Shown in pieces: positions 12,445 to 22,417 of a DNA stretch of 64,000 nucleotides (its first letter is position 1; each line of letters opens with the position of its first letter). Source of the DNA: Plicaturopsis crispa FD-325 SS-3. Its lineage: Eukaryota; Basidiomycota; Agaricomycetes; Amylocorticiales; Amylocorticiaceae. The stretch spans positions 25,177 to 89,176 of the forward strand of contig KN832558.1 of the NCBI GenBank assembly GCA_000827205.1, in the 5' to 3' direction. A program made the position numbers and the translations under genes. The notes beneath the pieces were generated by a model. It was given only the letters and a program-made list of their open reading frames with translations, was not told the DNA's origin and did no database searches.

Positions 12445-15333
12445 ATGACCGTGTATAAGCGACGTGCAAAGACAACTGCTATAGCTCTCTCCGAAATGGC
12501 TGAACCACGCGCAAACGAAAATACTGCTGCAACTAGCCAACCAGACTGGGCAAACCTTTTTATTCACGATGAGTCCGAGGATGATCCAATGGCCCGAGAA
12601 GACCCCGATACCGACAGTGAATGCAGCAGTGACGAGGACGACGATTCGGACTATGACCCGGAGGCTATGGATGTAGACGAGGACAGTGATGAAGGTGCAG
12701 AGGAGGTGAGAGGTTCCGTGCCATACCACGAGCACACGGAGGGGCGAAGAGAGCGGTTGCGGAACAACAAACGGCACGACGAAGCTGCCCGAAATCCTGT
12801 CGAAACGATGTCAACGAAGGTTGCAAAAGTTCTGTACACAATGGACAAACTAGGCCTCGACTTACCAATTTTTCTGGATGCTCTGAGCTGGGGTGAAGAC
12901 GAGAGCTATGGCACCGGAACACCGTCCGAAGCACGCTCAATTCAGTACGCGCGCTCATCGCTACTCCATAGCAAAGAGCTTCCCGGTATCCTGGAGCGTT
13001 GGTGGAAGCCGCCGCGCTCGAAAAAGTCGAAGAGGTCGAGGCCAAAAGGAGCAAAGAGCAGTATGGAGACGTTTGCGGTGAAGTGCGTGGACAACATCCG
13101 CGAGCGGGAGATGAAAGGTGTCGCAGCGCTGCTGCGGTCTCCGTCGGGAGAAGACTTGAAGGAGGAGACCCTGACGAGCATCAACTTCATTGAGATGGGG
13201 GAGGAGATTCGGGCCCGCGCACCGACTGTGTGGATGTTGTTTCGAGGCGCCGCGTATAGCGCTAAGCAAGAGAAAAGAAACAAGATGAAAAATCCGGATA
13301 AGGTGTGTTGAACGGCAAATGCATACCTTGTAGTGCTGAACCAGCTGCGCTAGGTTGTTCTCATGGCCATCGCGATGCTGGCGTACACGCGAAATCATCG
13401 TCACGGTCGTATGCAAAAGATGTTCGCGGTGTACCTAAAGTTTCGCGGACTTTCAGCAAAGGCTTTCGACACGCTCCACGCGCTGGGAATTACGATGAGT
13501 CACAAATGGACGAGCAACGCCGTCGAAACCATGTCTAAAAACGCAATGACCGAGGTCGTCAATATGATACAAAAATACCCCTTCTTTGTCTCGCACGACA
13601 ACGTCAACATACCATTTCGTGTTTACTCCCAACGACTCGACAACAAGGGGGAGTTTGGGAATGGCACAGCGGCAACTGTATACGTCAAAAGGAATGCTAA
13701 GCCGCTGCCCACGGACGAGAATCGAAACTTACAGGAGACACGCGCGGAAGGGCTGAAGAAGCCGCTGGGGGCCCTCGAAATCATGAAGATGGACGTTGAA
13801 TCAGCCGGTCGAATACAAGACCGCATGTGCGACGAGGTCCTTCAATTCATCACAGGATCGCCTGAGTTCGACTTGAAAACGTACGCGCACAGGGACAGCC
13901 TCCTTCTTCAGCGGCTTCCTGCCATCCGCCCACTTCCGTGTGGTCCCGAGAACATTACCCTGCAATACATGCTCGGAACGGTTGATATTCCTGAGGCAAG
14001 CTACGACGATAATGACCGCTTGCTTATCGAGTGGCTCCGGCAGCTGAGAAAGAACGCGCCGAACGAGAAGAGGAGGTTAGCACTCGAGCAACTTATTGTA
14101 TGGGTGGGGGATCAACTCACCGTCGATCGGCTCCGGGGGCTTTTCAAGTCTCGCGCCGAGGACTTGAACTCGTACGATCGTATGGACTGGATAGTGCCGG
14201 TGTTTGGGTGGTTGCATCTCGAAATGGCCGTCGAGAATTCCTTGCACAAGCAATATCTTGGTACATCCTCGGGCAGGGGCCTGGCCCACGATTTCGCGGT
14301 TCTAGAGCGGAAGGGACTATCGTCAGTTCTCACAAAGGGCCCATTTCATCACAATCTCCAGGAGGCTCTTTACCATATCGCGGAAGCCCACATACGCATC
14401 GATGTCTGCATGGTTGCCGGCGTCTCCGACCTGAAGGAGCTCCGTGAGAAGTCGCCCGAGGAGCTGGTAGAATTGGCCAGGACTGTTGTTCAAGAGCACG
14501 CGTCTACGGCTGCCATCGACAAGATCGACCACGGTACCTCGGTGGATAAACGGGACGAAATCAAGAGGCAAACTGTCATGTTTAACCGTGATGTTCTCCA
14601 ATACATTGTCCTAGATCACGCTATCAAGCACGGCGACGTGGGAGTGATGGAGGACTCCTTACCACAGCTTTTGTTCCGCTTCCAAGGGAGCGGCCAGTCC
14701 AACTACGCCACGGAAATTCTGGAGTTGCTTCAGAACTTGCGGAGAGAATGGCCCGATGAGCTGCGGTACAAAGATCACTATGTTAGATTTTGCAACTGAC
14801 CGACGAAGTTATGCATACCTCCTTAGAGAGCACGTCATCACAAATTGCTGGCTTGTCAACTTTGGGGGGCGGCGGGACGGGTTTGTGCCGGTGGACATGG
14901 CGCAGGAGCACAACATAAAGGACATCAAAGTTAGTCACTCGTAACTATCCTACAACGGAGATACTCATCTGTATTGTTATAGGTAACATACCACTCGGAA
15001 GGTCCGAACATCGACTGGGCCTATCTCAAGAAGATGCACCCTGCCGTGCGCATAATTCGAGCAGTCTCACAGCACATGGAGCAGGACTTCGGCACCTTGA
15101 ACCGGGGAAACAAACACGGCACACCTAAGAAAGACCGAGACGTTAGGAAACTCCAAGACTCATATCTGGCTTCGCGCACTCACGAGACCTATCCAAACGG
15201 GCGCAAGGCTAAATCGGAGAATCGCGCAGTCGACGTTGTCAACCTAGGCTGTATTAGTTTGCCGAACAAGATGAAGGAGTGGGTCAGCGGCCGAAGCTTC
15301 AGACGATCAATGCAGCAGAAGTGGAACGAATGA
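12445..15333 (+). CDS. DUF6589-family protein, candidate transposase of the inner element
   Basis: Four exons (12445-13302, 13354-14765, 14809-14929, 14983-15333) give 913 residues in frame. The N-terminal third has a strongly acidic stretch (about residues 35-75), then a helical region with a basic KKSKRSRPK patch. The DUF6589 core follows: MAIAMLAYTRNHRHG, SHDNVNIPFRVY (D1), VWVGDQLTVDRLRGLFKSR (D2), then VDMAQEHNIKDIK (E) in exon 3. These three acidic residues lie in conserved-looking blocks of the right order for an RNase-H-like D-D-E triad; that is my inference, since the family is formally of unknown function. The start could also be the in-frame Met near 12496. It is the only long non-helicase gene in the element, which makes it the best transposase candidate. 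Confidence 0.85.
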
Positions 15334-15355
15334 TTATTTGATGCTGGGTCTTGTC

Positions 15356-18300
15356 CTAAGTATTCGTATCTGTGTAGTTATGAGGAGGCCCGGGCATCCC
15401 GAAAGCGAGCGCAGCGTCGTTGTTACCAGACGTTGGGGGGCCGAAAATCGGCGACGGCGTCGAATGTAAATGAGGAGTTGATACTGGATGTTCGCCGGGC
15501 ATTGCGTTCAGTGCGTATGAGAATCTGGAAGGGAGTAATGGCGAATACAAATGCGGATACGCATGCGGTCCATATCCGTATATATGGTGTCCCGGAGAGC
15601 TGGGAAGCGCCGGGGTGCGAGGCGCTTCTGGTAAGAAACGAGGTGGCGGCATAGGCTGCTGGTAGAACATCGGGTGCTGACTGGATGAGGGATGGGTGGT
15701 AGAGGAAATAGGCGATGCGAACGCGCTGCCCGAAGAGGACGGGGACGAGAAAAGCTGTCCGAGTGGAGTGGGAAGGTACCCGGGATGGACTGGCGCACGA
15801 AGCTGGACCGAGTCTGCGTACGCAGCGCTCGGAGAAGTCCTGGCGTATGTGCTCGCGGTGGCCTGTGTTAAAGGACTCGAGTCAATTAATGTCATGAACA
15901 AAATAGAATACTAGTCGCGTACCTGCTGAGCAACGGGGGTCGAAGGTCCCATATTGAATGAAAACGAACCAACAAGCGTGGATGGCGCCGGCGCTCGAGC
16001 AGCGTCGCGCATCGCGGCGCGCTCTTCCCGCTTCCTTGCACTCGCCACCAGCCGCTGCTCCCGTTCCTTTTCTTTCCTATCGGCCGTCGCTAGCTTTTTC
16101 TTCGCGCTCTTCTCAGCCTTTGCTTGGTCCAGCGCTGCTTTCCGCGCAACGTCAACCCGCCGAATGACTTCAAGAACTTCCGCGCCGTGCTGCTCGGCGA
16201 ATATCCATGGCGTTTTGAGCGCCAGCAGATCGTCGACGGTTTTCAGGGACGTCTTGGTCGCTAGCGCCGTGAGGATGGGGTCCGGGAGGATTGCGGATGT
16301 CGCAAACGAGCTAGGTGAGTACTCATCACGTTTTTTGCGGTACCTCCAAGTCTCGAGGCAGCCGCGGACATCTCTGAGGTGGTCGCCCCTGCGATTCGAA
16401 GCGCGCTTTGGCTGCGCTGCCATCGGTCGTTTACCGTTGGCGTTGGGTGTTGTCGATGGCGCCGAACGCCTTCCATCTGCTCGCGGCCTGGACATACCAC
16501 GCTCGCCTTCCCCGTCTGATTCGTTTGCAGAATCGGCCTCTTCGTCATCCCTATCACGGTCTGTGTCGTCGTTCAAGTCGTCGTCCTCGTCACGATCATC
16601 TTCCCCCGGATCCGTTTCCTCTGCCGCCGCCTGCCCTTCATGATCGATCCCTTCAGACGTCGGCGTGCACTTGTCGCAGCAGGCTCCGGTAGGCGCTATA
16701 ATATTTGATTAATATCTTTTCTGTACGCTGATCGGACACTAGCTCACGCTTTCGTGGACGAGGACTATCAAAGTACTCGTCCGACACGTCCCGGCGACAG
16801 CCAGGCGCCTGTATCCACCTGCGAAACGGCTCCTCGACCTTACGCGCCCATACCTTGCCATCGTCCTCAATCGAGTTTTTAGGTCCTTGAATCTCGGTTT
16901 GAGTTGGAGGTGCGTCATCGGTCGACCGCGCGATCTCGTCCTCATCGCCAACGCCTTCGTCCTCGGCATTCACGATGTACGTTACGTCGTCGCCAGCCTC
17001 GCCTTTCTTCCGCTTCCTCCGATGAAACATAGACTCTTCGACTAATAGATAAACCGAAGCGTGAACGCCAGGCGAGCGCCCCGCACGACCGGCGCGTTGA
17101 GTCCAGATCGATAATGATTTGCAGAGCCCAAACTGGATGACACGTTTTATGTTGGGAATATCGGCGCCCTGTCGTATCAGTGAGTACGGAAGATTGGACA
17201 AGCATGAGATAGGTTGAACTCACCATGCCTGCTGCCTCTGTTGCCACCAGTATCTTAACCACACCTTTCGAAAACCGCTCCATCACATCCCCTTTCGCGA
17301 ATTCCGTCCGCCGTGAGCTCAGGCAGTCGATAGCGTCGTGGAAATCATTCGGAAACCAACTTCGAATTTCTCGCACCAAGTGCTGCGTGGACGTGACACT
17401 GTCGATGTATACGACGGTCTGTTCGAGGTCCTCGGGGGAGATAACACCAGTTGTAATGAGTCGTTTGAGTTCCGTATAGTCATTCGTGCTTTTGATGCGG
17501 ATGACCGTCGGGGTGAGGTTTGGGCGATCGTTCCCAAGATTGAGAAAAAAGGACTTTTGGAGGTCAATGTTAAGCTTCATGCAAGTCTCAGTGAGAGCGG
17601 CTGAGGGCAAGGTCGCAGACGTAGCAAGAAAAGGTATGTGCGTGGGTACAAAAGCACGAAACTTCTCAACAAGAGAGTACTTCGGACGGAATTCCCCGCC
17701 CCACTGTGAAATACAGTGGCATTCGTCGATTATGAACGCGGTAATCCTTTCCGCGTATGCTTTCGATCCGAGTAGCTCCCGTATTGCAGGATTCTCCAAG
17801 CCCATCTCTGGTGACAGCAAGATGGCACGCCACTTGAGGTCCTTCAATTCCTGCCGTCGATGATGATGTGAGAGACCATGAGGCTCGGGTCTGATGAAAC
17901 GACTGCTGTATTATGTACATACCTGATGCAGTCGCTCATTCCACGTTTGTTTGTTCACAGGTACTGCTGCAATCCCCATTTTCTTGAACCGCGCTGCCTG
18001 TCAACCACATTAAGGTTGAATGCGGAAAGTAGAGGCTCCTTGGGCACACACCATGTCTTTCTCAAGGATGTTGAGAGGGGAAATGATGACGACAATCTTG
18101 GTCTTGTCGTGTAGGAGCGGCATCATGAATGGCATTGTTTTGCCCGCACCGGTCCCTGCGATCACCACCGAGTCGAGTCCGAGAAGAAGCGCTTCAGTGA
18201 CATCAACTTGCCATTCATGAGGCGCAGATCCAAAGCGGTCCGTGAAAGCTTTGCGGAGCGCTTCCCGAGTTGTTGCTGATGTATATCCCCGAGCCTGAGT

Positions 18301-18375
18301 AGCTGTCTCGCGTGCAGCTTGAAGATTATCATGAGAGCGTTTGAGCCGGACATCAAGGGCAGCTTGTTGAGCCAT
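15356..18375 (-). CDS. RecQ-family DNA helicase with Zn-binding and HRDC-like domains, encoded in the inner element
   Basis: Six exons (18052-18375, 17923-17997, 17224-17850, 16748-17168, 15923-16695, 15356-15862) join in frame to 908 residues. Visible motifs: Walker A AGTGAGKT; motif II DECHCISQWGGEFRPKY; motif III SATL; motif VI QRAGRAGRSPG. After splicing, the RecQ zinc-binding region reads CRRDVSDEYF...GACCDKC. An acidic linker leads to an HRDC-like domain (CLETWRYRKKRDEYSPSSF, then ILPDPILTALAT and HGAEVLEVIRRV). The tail is Pro/Ser/His-rich. All ATPase motifs are intact, so a 3'-5' helicase activity is expected from the family. The 5' end lies 108 bp from the right TIR. The last intron has donor CAG|GTACGC; skipping it would end the protein at 15911. 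A role in transposition is inferred from location. Confidence 0.9.
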
Positions 18376-18483
18376 GGACAGATATGTATTCACACAGAAA
18401 ACAGTGAAAATATTCAACGCGGCGGTGCGACGCGCTATCACGTGGAGTAAATTAATGCCATTTTGGGGACGTGATGTTACGAT
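18376..18483 (-). promoter_or_regulatory. short 5' region of the RecQ gene
   Basis: Only 108 bp separate the RecQ start codon from the right terminal repeat, so the helicase promoter must lie in this interval and/or in the TIR itself. The left TIR has the same sequence, so both genes may share TIR-borne promoter elements. Confidence 0.4.
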
Positions 18484-18584
18484 TGTGACCTGCGCGGGGG
18501 TGTCCCTTACACAGTGCACCAGACGTTGTAGGAGGTTCTGTGTCTTGGGTTTTGAAACTCCGAAAACGGCTGGATCCGAGACTA
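18484..18584 (-). repeat. right 101-bp terminal inverted repeat of inner element
   Basis: It is the perfect inverse of 12083-12183. The outer end ...GGATCCGAGACTA is followed at once by the second AGATCATAC. Confidence 0.93.
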
Positions 18585-18593
18585 AGATCATAC
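18585..18593 (+). repeat. right 9-bp target-site duplication of the inner element
   Basis: AGATCATAC is identical to 12074-12082. Confidence 0.92.
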
Positions 18594-21500
18594 CACATCC
18601 ACATAGCGGCATCACCGAGCCTACGATCATCCCCCTTGATGGTACCACAGCTCTCACTTCAGCGGTGCACAGTCCTGAGGTCGCCGGATTGGTGATTCCT
18701 CGGGCTTCACTCAAGCCTTGGGCACCATTCCGAAACCTACAGGACTTCGAGTTCACGGAGTTCGCTCTACACACTGGGTTGTCGAATAAATATGTCGATG
18801 TCCTTCTGAAGAGTAGATGGTCCAGCGGCGAGTCATTACTCACGTTTCAGAATCACGCGGACATGAAACGCTCGCTACAGGCTGCGCGTCAATACGTGGT
18901 CGAGGTCAGTTGCGCCTCCTTTCTCAGAAAGTGTGATATATTATTGACGCTTTGAAACTCTAGTTCCAGCCGGGGCATGTTGAGGCGACATACCAAAACA
19001 AGTGCTACAAATTCGACTTTGAATACCGGGATCCATGGGATTGGATTCTAAGTATAGTAACGGACGAGACCCTTGCGACCGACAGCATGTGGTATTCAGT
19101 CCGTAAGTATTATTGTGAGGGCGGTGTGGAGGATGAGCTCTTCGACGAGCCGAATACAGGAGAAGCTTGGCGGGCAGTCGATGTGAGTCCTGTTTTTGTC
19201 GCACAACATGTAATCAATTGACCAGTGACCATTGATCAGGATACCCTTCCCAGTAATGACTCGTACCCGCACTGCTACCTCCCGCTCCATCTCTGGCTCG
19301 ACAAAGCTGCTATCACCAAACGTGTGAAGAAGCACCCTATCGTTCTGCGAGCAGCCTGGCTGCCTCGACACATTCGCAATGCTTCTGGAAACGGGGGCGG
19401 GGTATTGATCGGGTATATGCCAATTGTATGTAGTGGTTTTATCCTCGTATGACTCGGGGATACACTCAGCTTATGAATCATCGCCGTGGACTCCGCAGGT
19501 TGTCGACCCCGCAAACCCTTCCGATCGGAACGCCGCTGAAACAGTTGAGTATGCCAACTTCAAACGGGAGGTATATCAGAATGTGCTTTCTGTGGTCTTC
19601 AAGCGCTTGCGACGACGCTCCCATCATGGTGAAACGGTACGCTGTGGTGACAAGATCCCTCGGATTTTGCATCCTGGCATTCTTATCGAGTCACTTGATG
19701 GAGAAGAGGCCGCGGCATTTTGCTGTGTTCGAGCCGCCACCGCTAATTTTCCGTGCCCAAAATGTCTTGTCCACAAATTGAAGCTTCACGAACTGACCAC
19801 GACATTTGATTTACGCACAACGGAGACGATGCGCGCAGTCTTTCAACGCGCAGCTGCAGCAGGATCAAAGACGAAAACAGAGAACATTCTCAAAGATCAC
19901 GGTCTAAATAACGTGGAGGTAGGTTGCTATCACACCAGGCTAGTGGCGCTATTCACTGACATACTGGCGTAGCACTTCCTCTGGGGGTTTCGATTTTCGG
20001 ATCCATACGCTGCCTATTGCTACGACACGCTACATTCGGACGACCTCGGGAAGTGGGGCAAGCACATTTGGCCTCTGATATTGGACGTGCTCGAGAAACA
20101 GGGCAACGGTGCTCTAGGTCGTTTAGCAGAAAAGTACGTCGCGCATCACTGAATAACTTGTTTGAACTTCAAAACTCATGATGCTGTCTGATCACCGCAC
20201 TAATTCGCACCGAAATTAGCTTCAGAAGCATGCCGCGCTGGTCGAGGCTCAAAAACTTCCAAAATGTCACCACTATCGAGTACGCGGACGGACAGGCGTA
20301 TCTCGACATATTGAAGGTTTTTGAGTGTGCATACCTGTTAGCATAAAGCACGGTCTGACAGCTCTGAGCAGGGCATACTGCCCTGTCTTGTGCAGATACT
20401 TCCGAGGAACTCGCCTCTCATTCACTGCATCCGTGCTTATGCACGCTACCGCATGATGGTTGGACTGCACTGCATGTCGGAAAGCCGTCTCAAACGGCTG
20501 GAAAAGTATCTTGCGGCTTACGAGTATTGGTCCACGGTGTGCCACGCTCCTCGACTGCTATTTCCGCAGCCAACCTACTCATACTGCTAACAGAAAGTGG
20601 CTCATCTCTACGAGAAGAACTTCGACTTCTTCAAGCAGCATGCATCTTCGCATGGTCCGCGCGACATACGCGCCCGGGGTACCACCGACAACTTTTCGAC
20701 GCGACCAGGTGAGGGAGTTCAACAAGAGGTCAGGGAGGCATACGAGGAGACGAACGGAAAGAACGCGGAGTCCCAGGTGCGTGAATAATTGGTATATCAA
20801 CTCGTTCTATACGTTTACCAGCTTATTTTAGATGACTCGCCGGGACGCAAATCACGAGGCAGTCGCACGCATCCGAATGACAATAGACGACGACGAGCGA
20901 GCGAGAATGGAGGCCAACGCGGCCGAGCCGGACGACGAGGACGTGACCGAGATCGCAGCATCTACAGGCAATTCCCCGAAGCACTGGACCCTTGGATCGC
21001 CAGAACGTCGTAACGCAGATTCGAGACTACTGGAGGATGCGAAATTAGAGGCCGGCACTGAGGGATTCCGCTCTTTTGACTCGAAACTGAGGGAGTTCAT
21101 TACTACTCATATCCCAGACGACGCGCCTCAAAGCGCTAGTCTCATGCCGGTATGTCCTACTCGTTCTCGGCGGTATACGACACCACGAATACTAATGATA
21201 CTACGTACCCTGCTTGACTCAGATTCAAGAATACAAGTGTGTATACATACACTATCAATCACTCGAGGATTGGACCGCAAGCCGCGACATTCTGCGGTGC
21301 AGCGACAGCTTCCACGGCAAACGGCGTCGCGACTGTGTTATCATCAACATGGACTCCCCTGGCTTGACATGCGCACGCATTCTGGGCATATACCGTTGCA
21401 CGCTGCCGTCTGGAAAGCTTCAAGACATCGCGCTCGTGCGCATGTTTCAATCGAGCAGCTGGAAGCCAAATACGTTCTGGGACGGCTGTCAAGTTTGCGA

Positions 21501-21645
21501 CGAAGCAAAGGAACCTATGTTCGTCATGATGGAGTACTTGGTCCGTGGTGCCCATATGATACCTGCCTTTGAATCTCGCAGCGACGCACGGTTCTATTTG
21601 GATGACTTATCTGACCCGGACATGTATTTGCGTGCAGGAAACTGA
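18594..21645 (+). pseudogene. Plavaka-type transposase, 3' fragment (rest of exon 3 to stop)
   Basis: It resumes in frame with the 5' fragment. The first exons are 18594-18904, 18964-19182, 19240-19425 and 19499-19918, followed by exons down to the stop at 21643-21645. Family features include YRDPWDWILSIVTDETLA, a core with LPLHLWLDKAAITKRVKKHP and GGVLIGYMPI, a late zinc-knuckle-like FPCPKCLVHKLKLHEL, and the closing block VRGAHMIPAFE. Plavaka proteins belong to the CACTA-related transposases; the first core block probably carries a catalytic Asp. The remaining exons contain no stop or frameshift, so the only visible lesion is the insertion of the 6.5-kb element. Without its start and zinc finger this part is not expected to be made. 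Confidence 0.78.
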
Positions 21646-21794
21646 TTGTCGTTACTTCGAACTACTCTTTGCATTATTCTCTTAACACATTTGACTCAGT
21701 TCACGCACTTGGGTTTGCGCATATCACTTCTAACGCTCTGTTGACGCAGTTCAAGCTTTTTTCTTATTATATTCTCCTCTCGACCTTACCAGGG

Positions 21795-21895
21795 GTAATA
21801 AGGCCTGGTCATGACCTGGTAACGCCTGATCAGCCTGGCGCGGAGGCCTGATTAGGCCTGATAATGCCGTCAGGCTTCGCAAGGCCTGATCAGTC
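21795..21895. repeat. right subterminal repeat cluster of outer element
   Basis: Repeated AGGCCTGATNAGGCCTGA-like motifs include AAGGCCTGGTCATGACCTGG, CGCCTGATCAGCCTGG and AAGGCCTGATCAG, matching the motif of the left cluster. Confidence 0.7.
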
Positions 21896-21900
21896 AAAAG

Positions 21901-21916
21901 TGATTTTTGCGACACG
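21901..21916 (-). repeat. right terminal inverted repeat of outer element
   Basis: TGATTTTTGCGACACG is the exact inverse of 6875-6890. Confidence 0.8.
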
Positions 21917-22417
21917 GACGCGCGCTCTTCGGGTGCACAACTCCTTCCGAGTCACAGAGCAATGTAGTGCATATATATGTGTAAGTTCGTACATGAATTG
22001 GGTATACTTTTGGTATATGGCCTCGAAGAATGCGAGGAGATGGCCACATTGAATACATTGGTGACAGAAACAACATTCAAAGACAGCGTTGGAAAACATT
22101 TGACGGCTGGGAAATGCGCACGATTCGCCAGGCCGGAAGGTACTATCGACGCGCGTTCGAAAGCATGGCTTAGTCGAGATCTGCCAGACTGCTAACACCG
22201 TCACCGGAGGAGCCTTGAATCGCGCGTTTGGCGAGTAGCTAGGGCAAGTCAAGTCAGCGCGCGCAGAGTGATTCAAGGGCGCCGAGAGGCTCACGTTAGC
22301 ATCGCGGCAACACGACTCGGAGCAGGCAGGATCGAGGCCTGCGTAAATTAGAGAATGAAAGTCACTGTCGCAGTACGAGTGAGCTTGACATCGAAAGCAT
22401 GTGGTGGGATAAGCCAC

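Larger units (their letters stand above)
12083..18584. mobile_element. 6.5-kb TIR transposon carrying DUF6589 protein and RecQ helicase
   Basis: It is bounded by perfect 101-bp inverted repeats (12083-12183 and 18484-18584), whose outer ends read TAGTCTCGGATCCAGCCG inward. Each end is flanked directly by AGATCATAC, a perfect 9-bp target-site duplication. It sits inside exon 3 of the Plavaka-type transposase. The 6,502 bp hold two complete multi-exon genes and little else: a DUF6589 protein (plus) and a RecQ helicase (minus), with stops 22 bp apart. Roughly 100-bp TIRs with a 9-bp duplication are typical of Mutator-like elements, but the encoded proteins are not recognisable MULE transposases. 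Perfect ends and intact genes argue for recent movement. Which protein catalyses transposition is inferred, not shown. Confidence 0.9.
6875..21916. mobile_element. outer DNA transposon (Plavaka/CMC-like), 15.0 kb with nested insertions, about 7 kb without them
   Basis: The ends are 16-bp perfect inverted repeats reading CGTGTCGCAAAAATCA inward: 6875-6890 and, inverted, 21901-21916. The outermost CG is self-complementary, so the element may really start at TGTCGC with a 2-bp CG target duplication; the sequence cannot separate these. Just inside both ends lie clusters of CAGGCCTGA/ATCAGCCTGA-like repeats (about 6920-7065 and 21795-21895), as in CACTA-superfamily elements, where such repeats bind transposase. 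Inside are a divergent gene pair, a DUF6698 gene and a Plavaka-type transposase. Two later transposons interrupt one gene each, so this copy should no longer move on its own. Confidence 0.8.

Noticed and set aside
15911-15925. In-frame stop ending the RecQ protein at VAQQVRD.
   Set aside because: A strong donor (CAG|GTACGC) precedes it and a good acceptor at 15863 leads to a 168-codon exon; with it the six exons close to 909 codons. The longer form is preferred.
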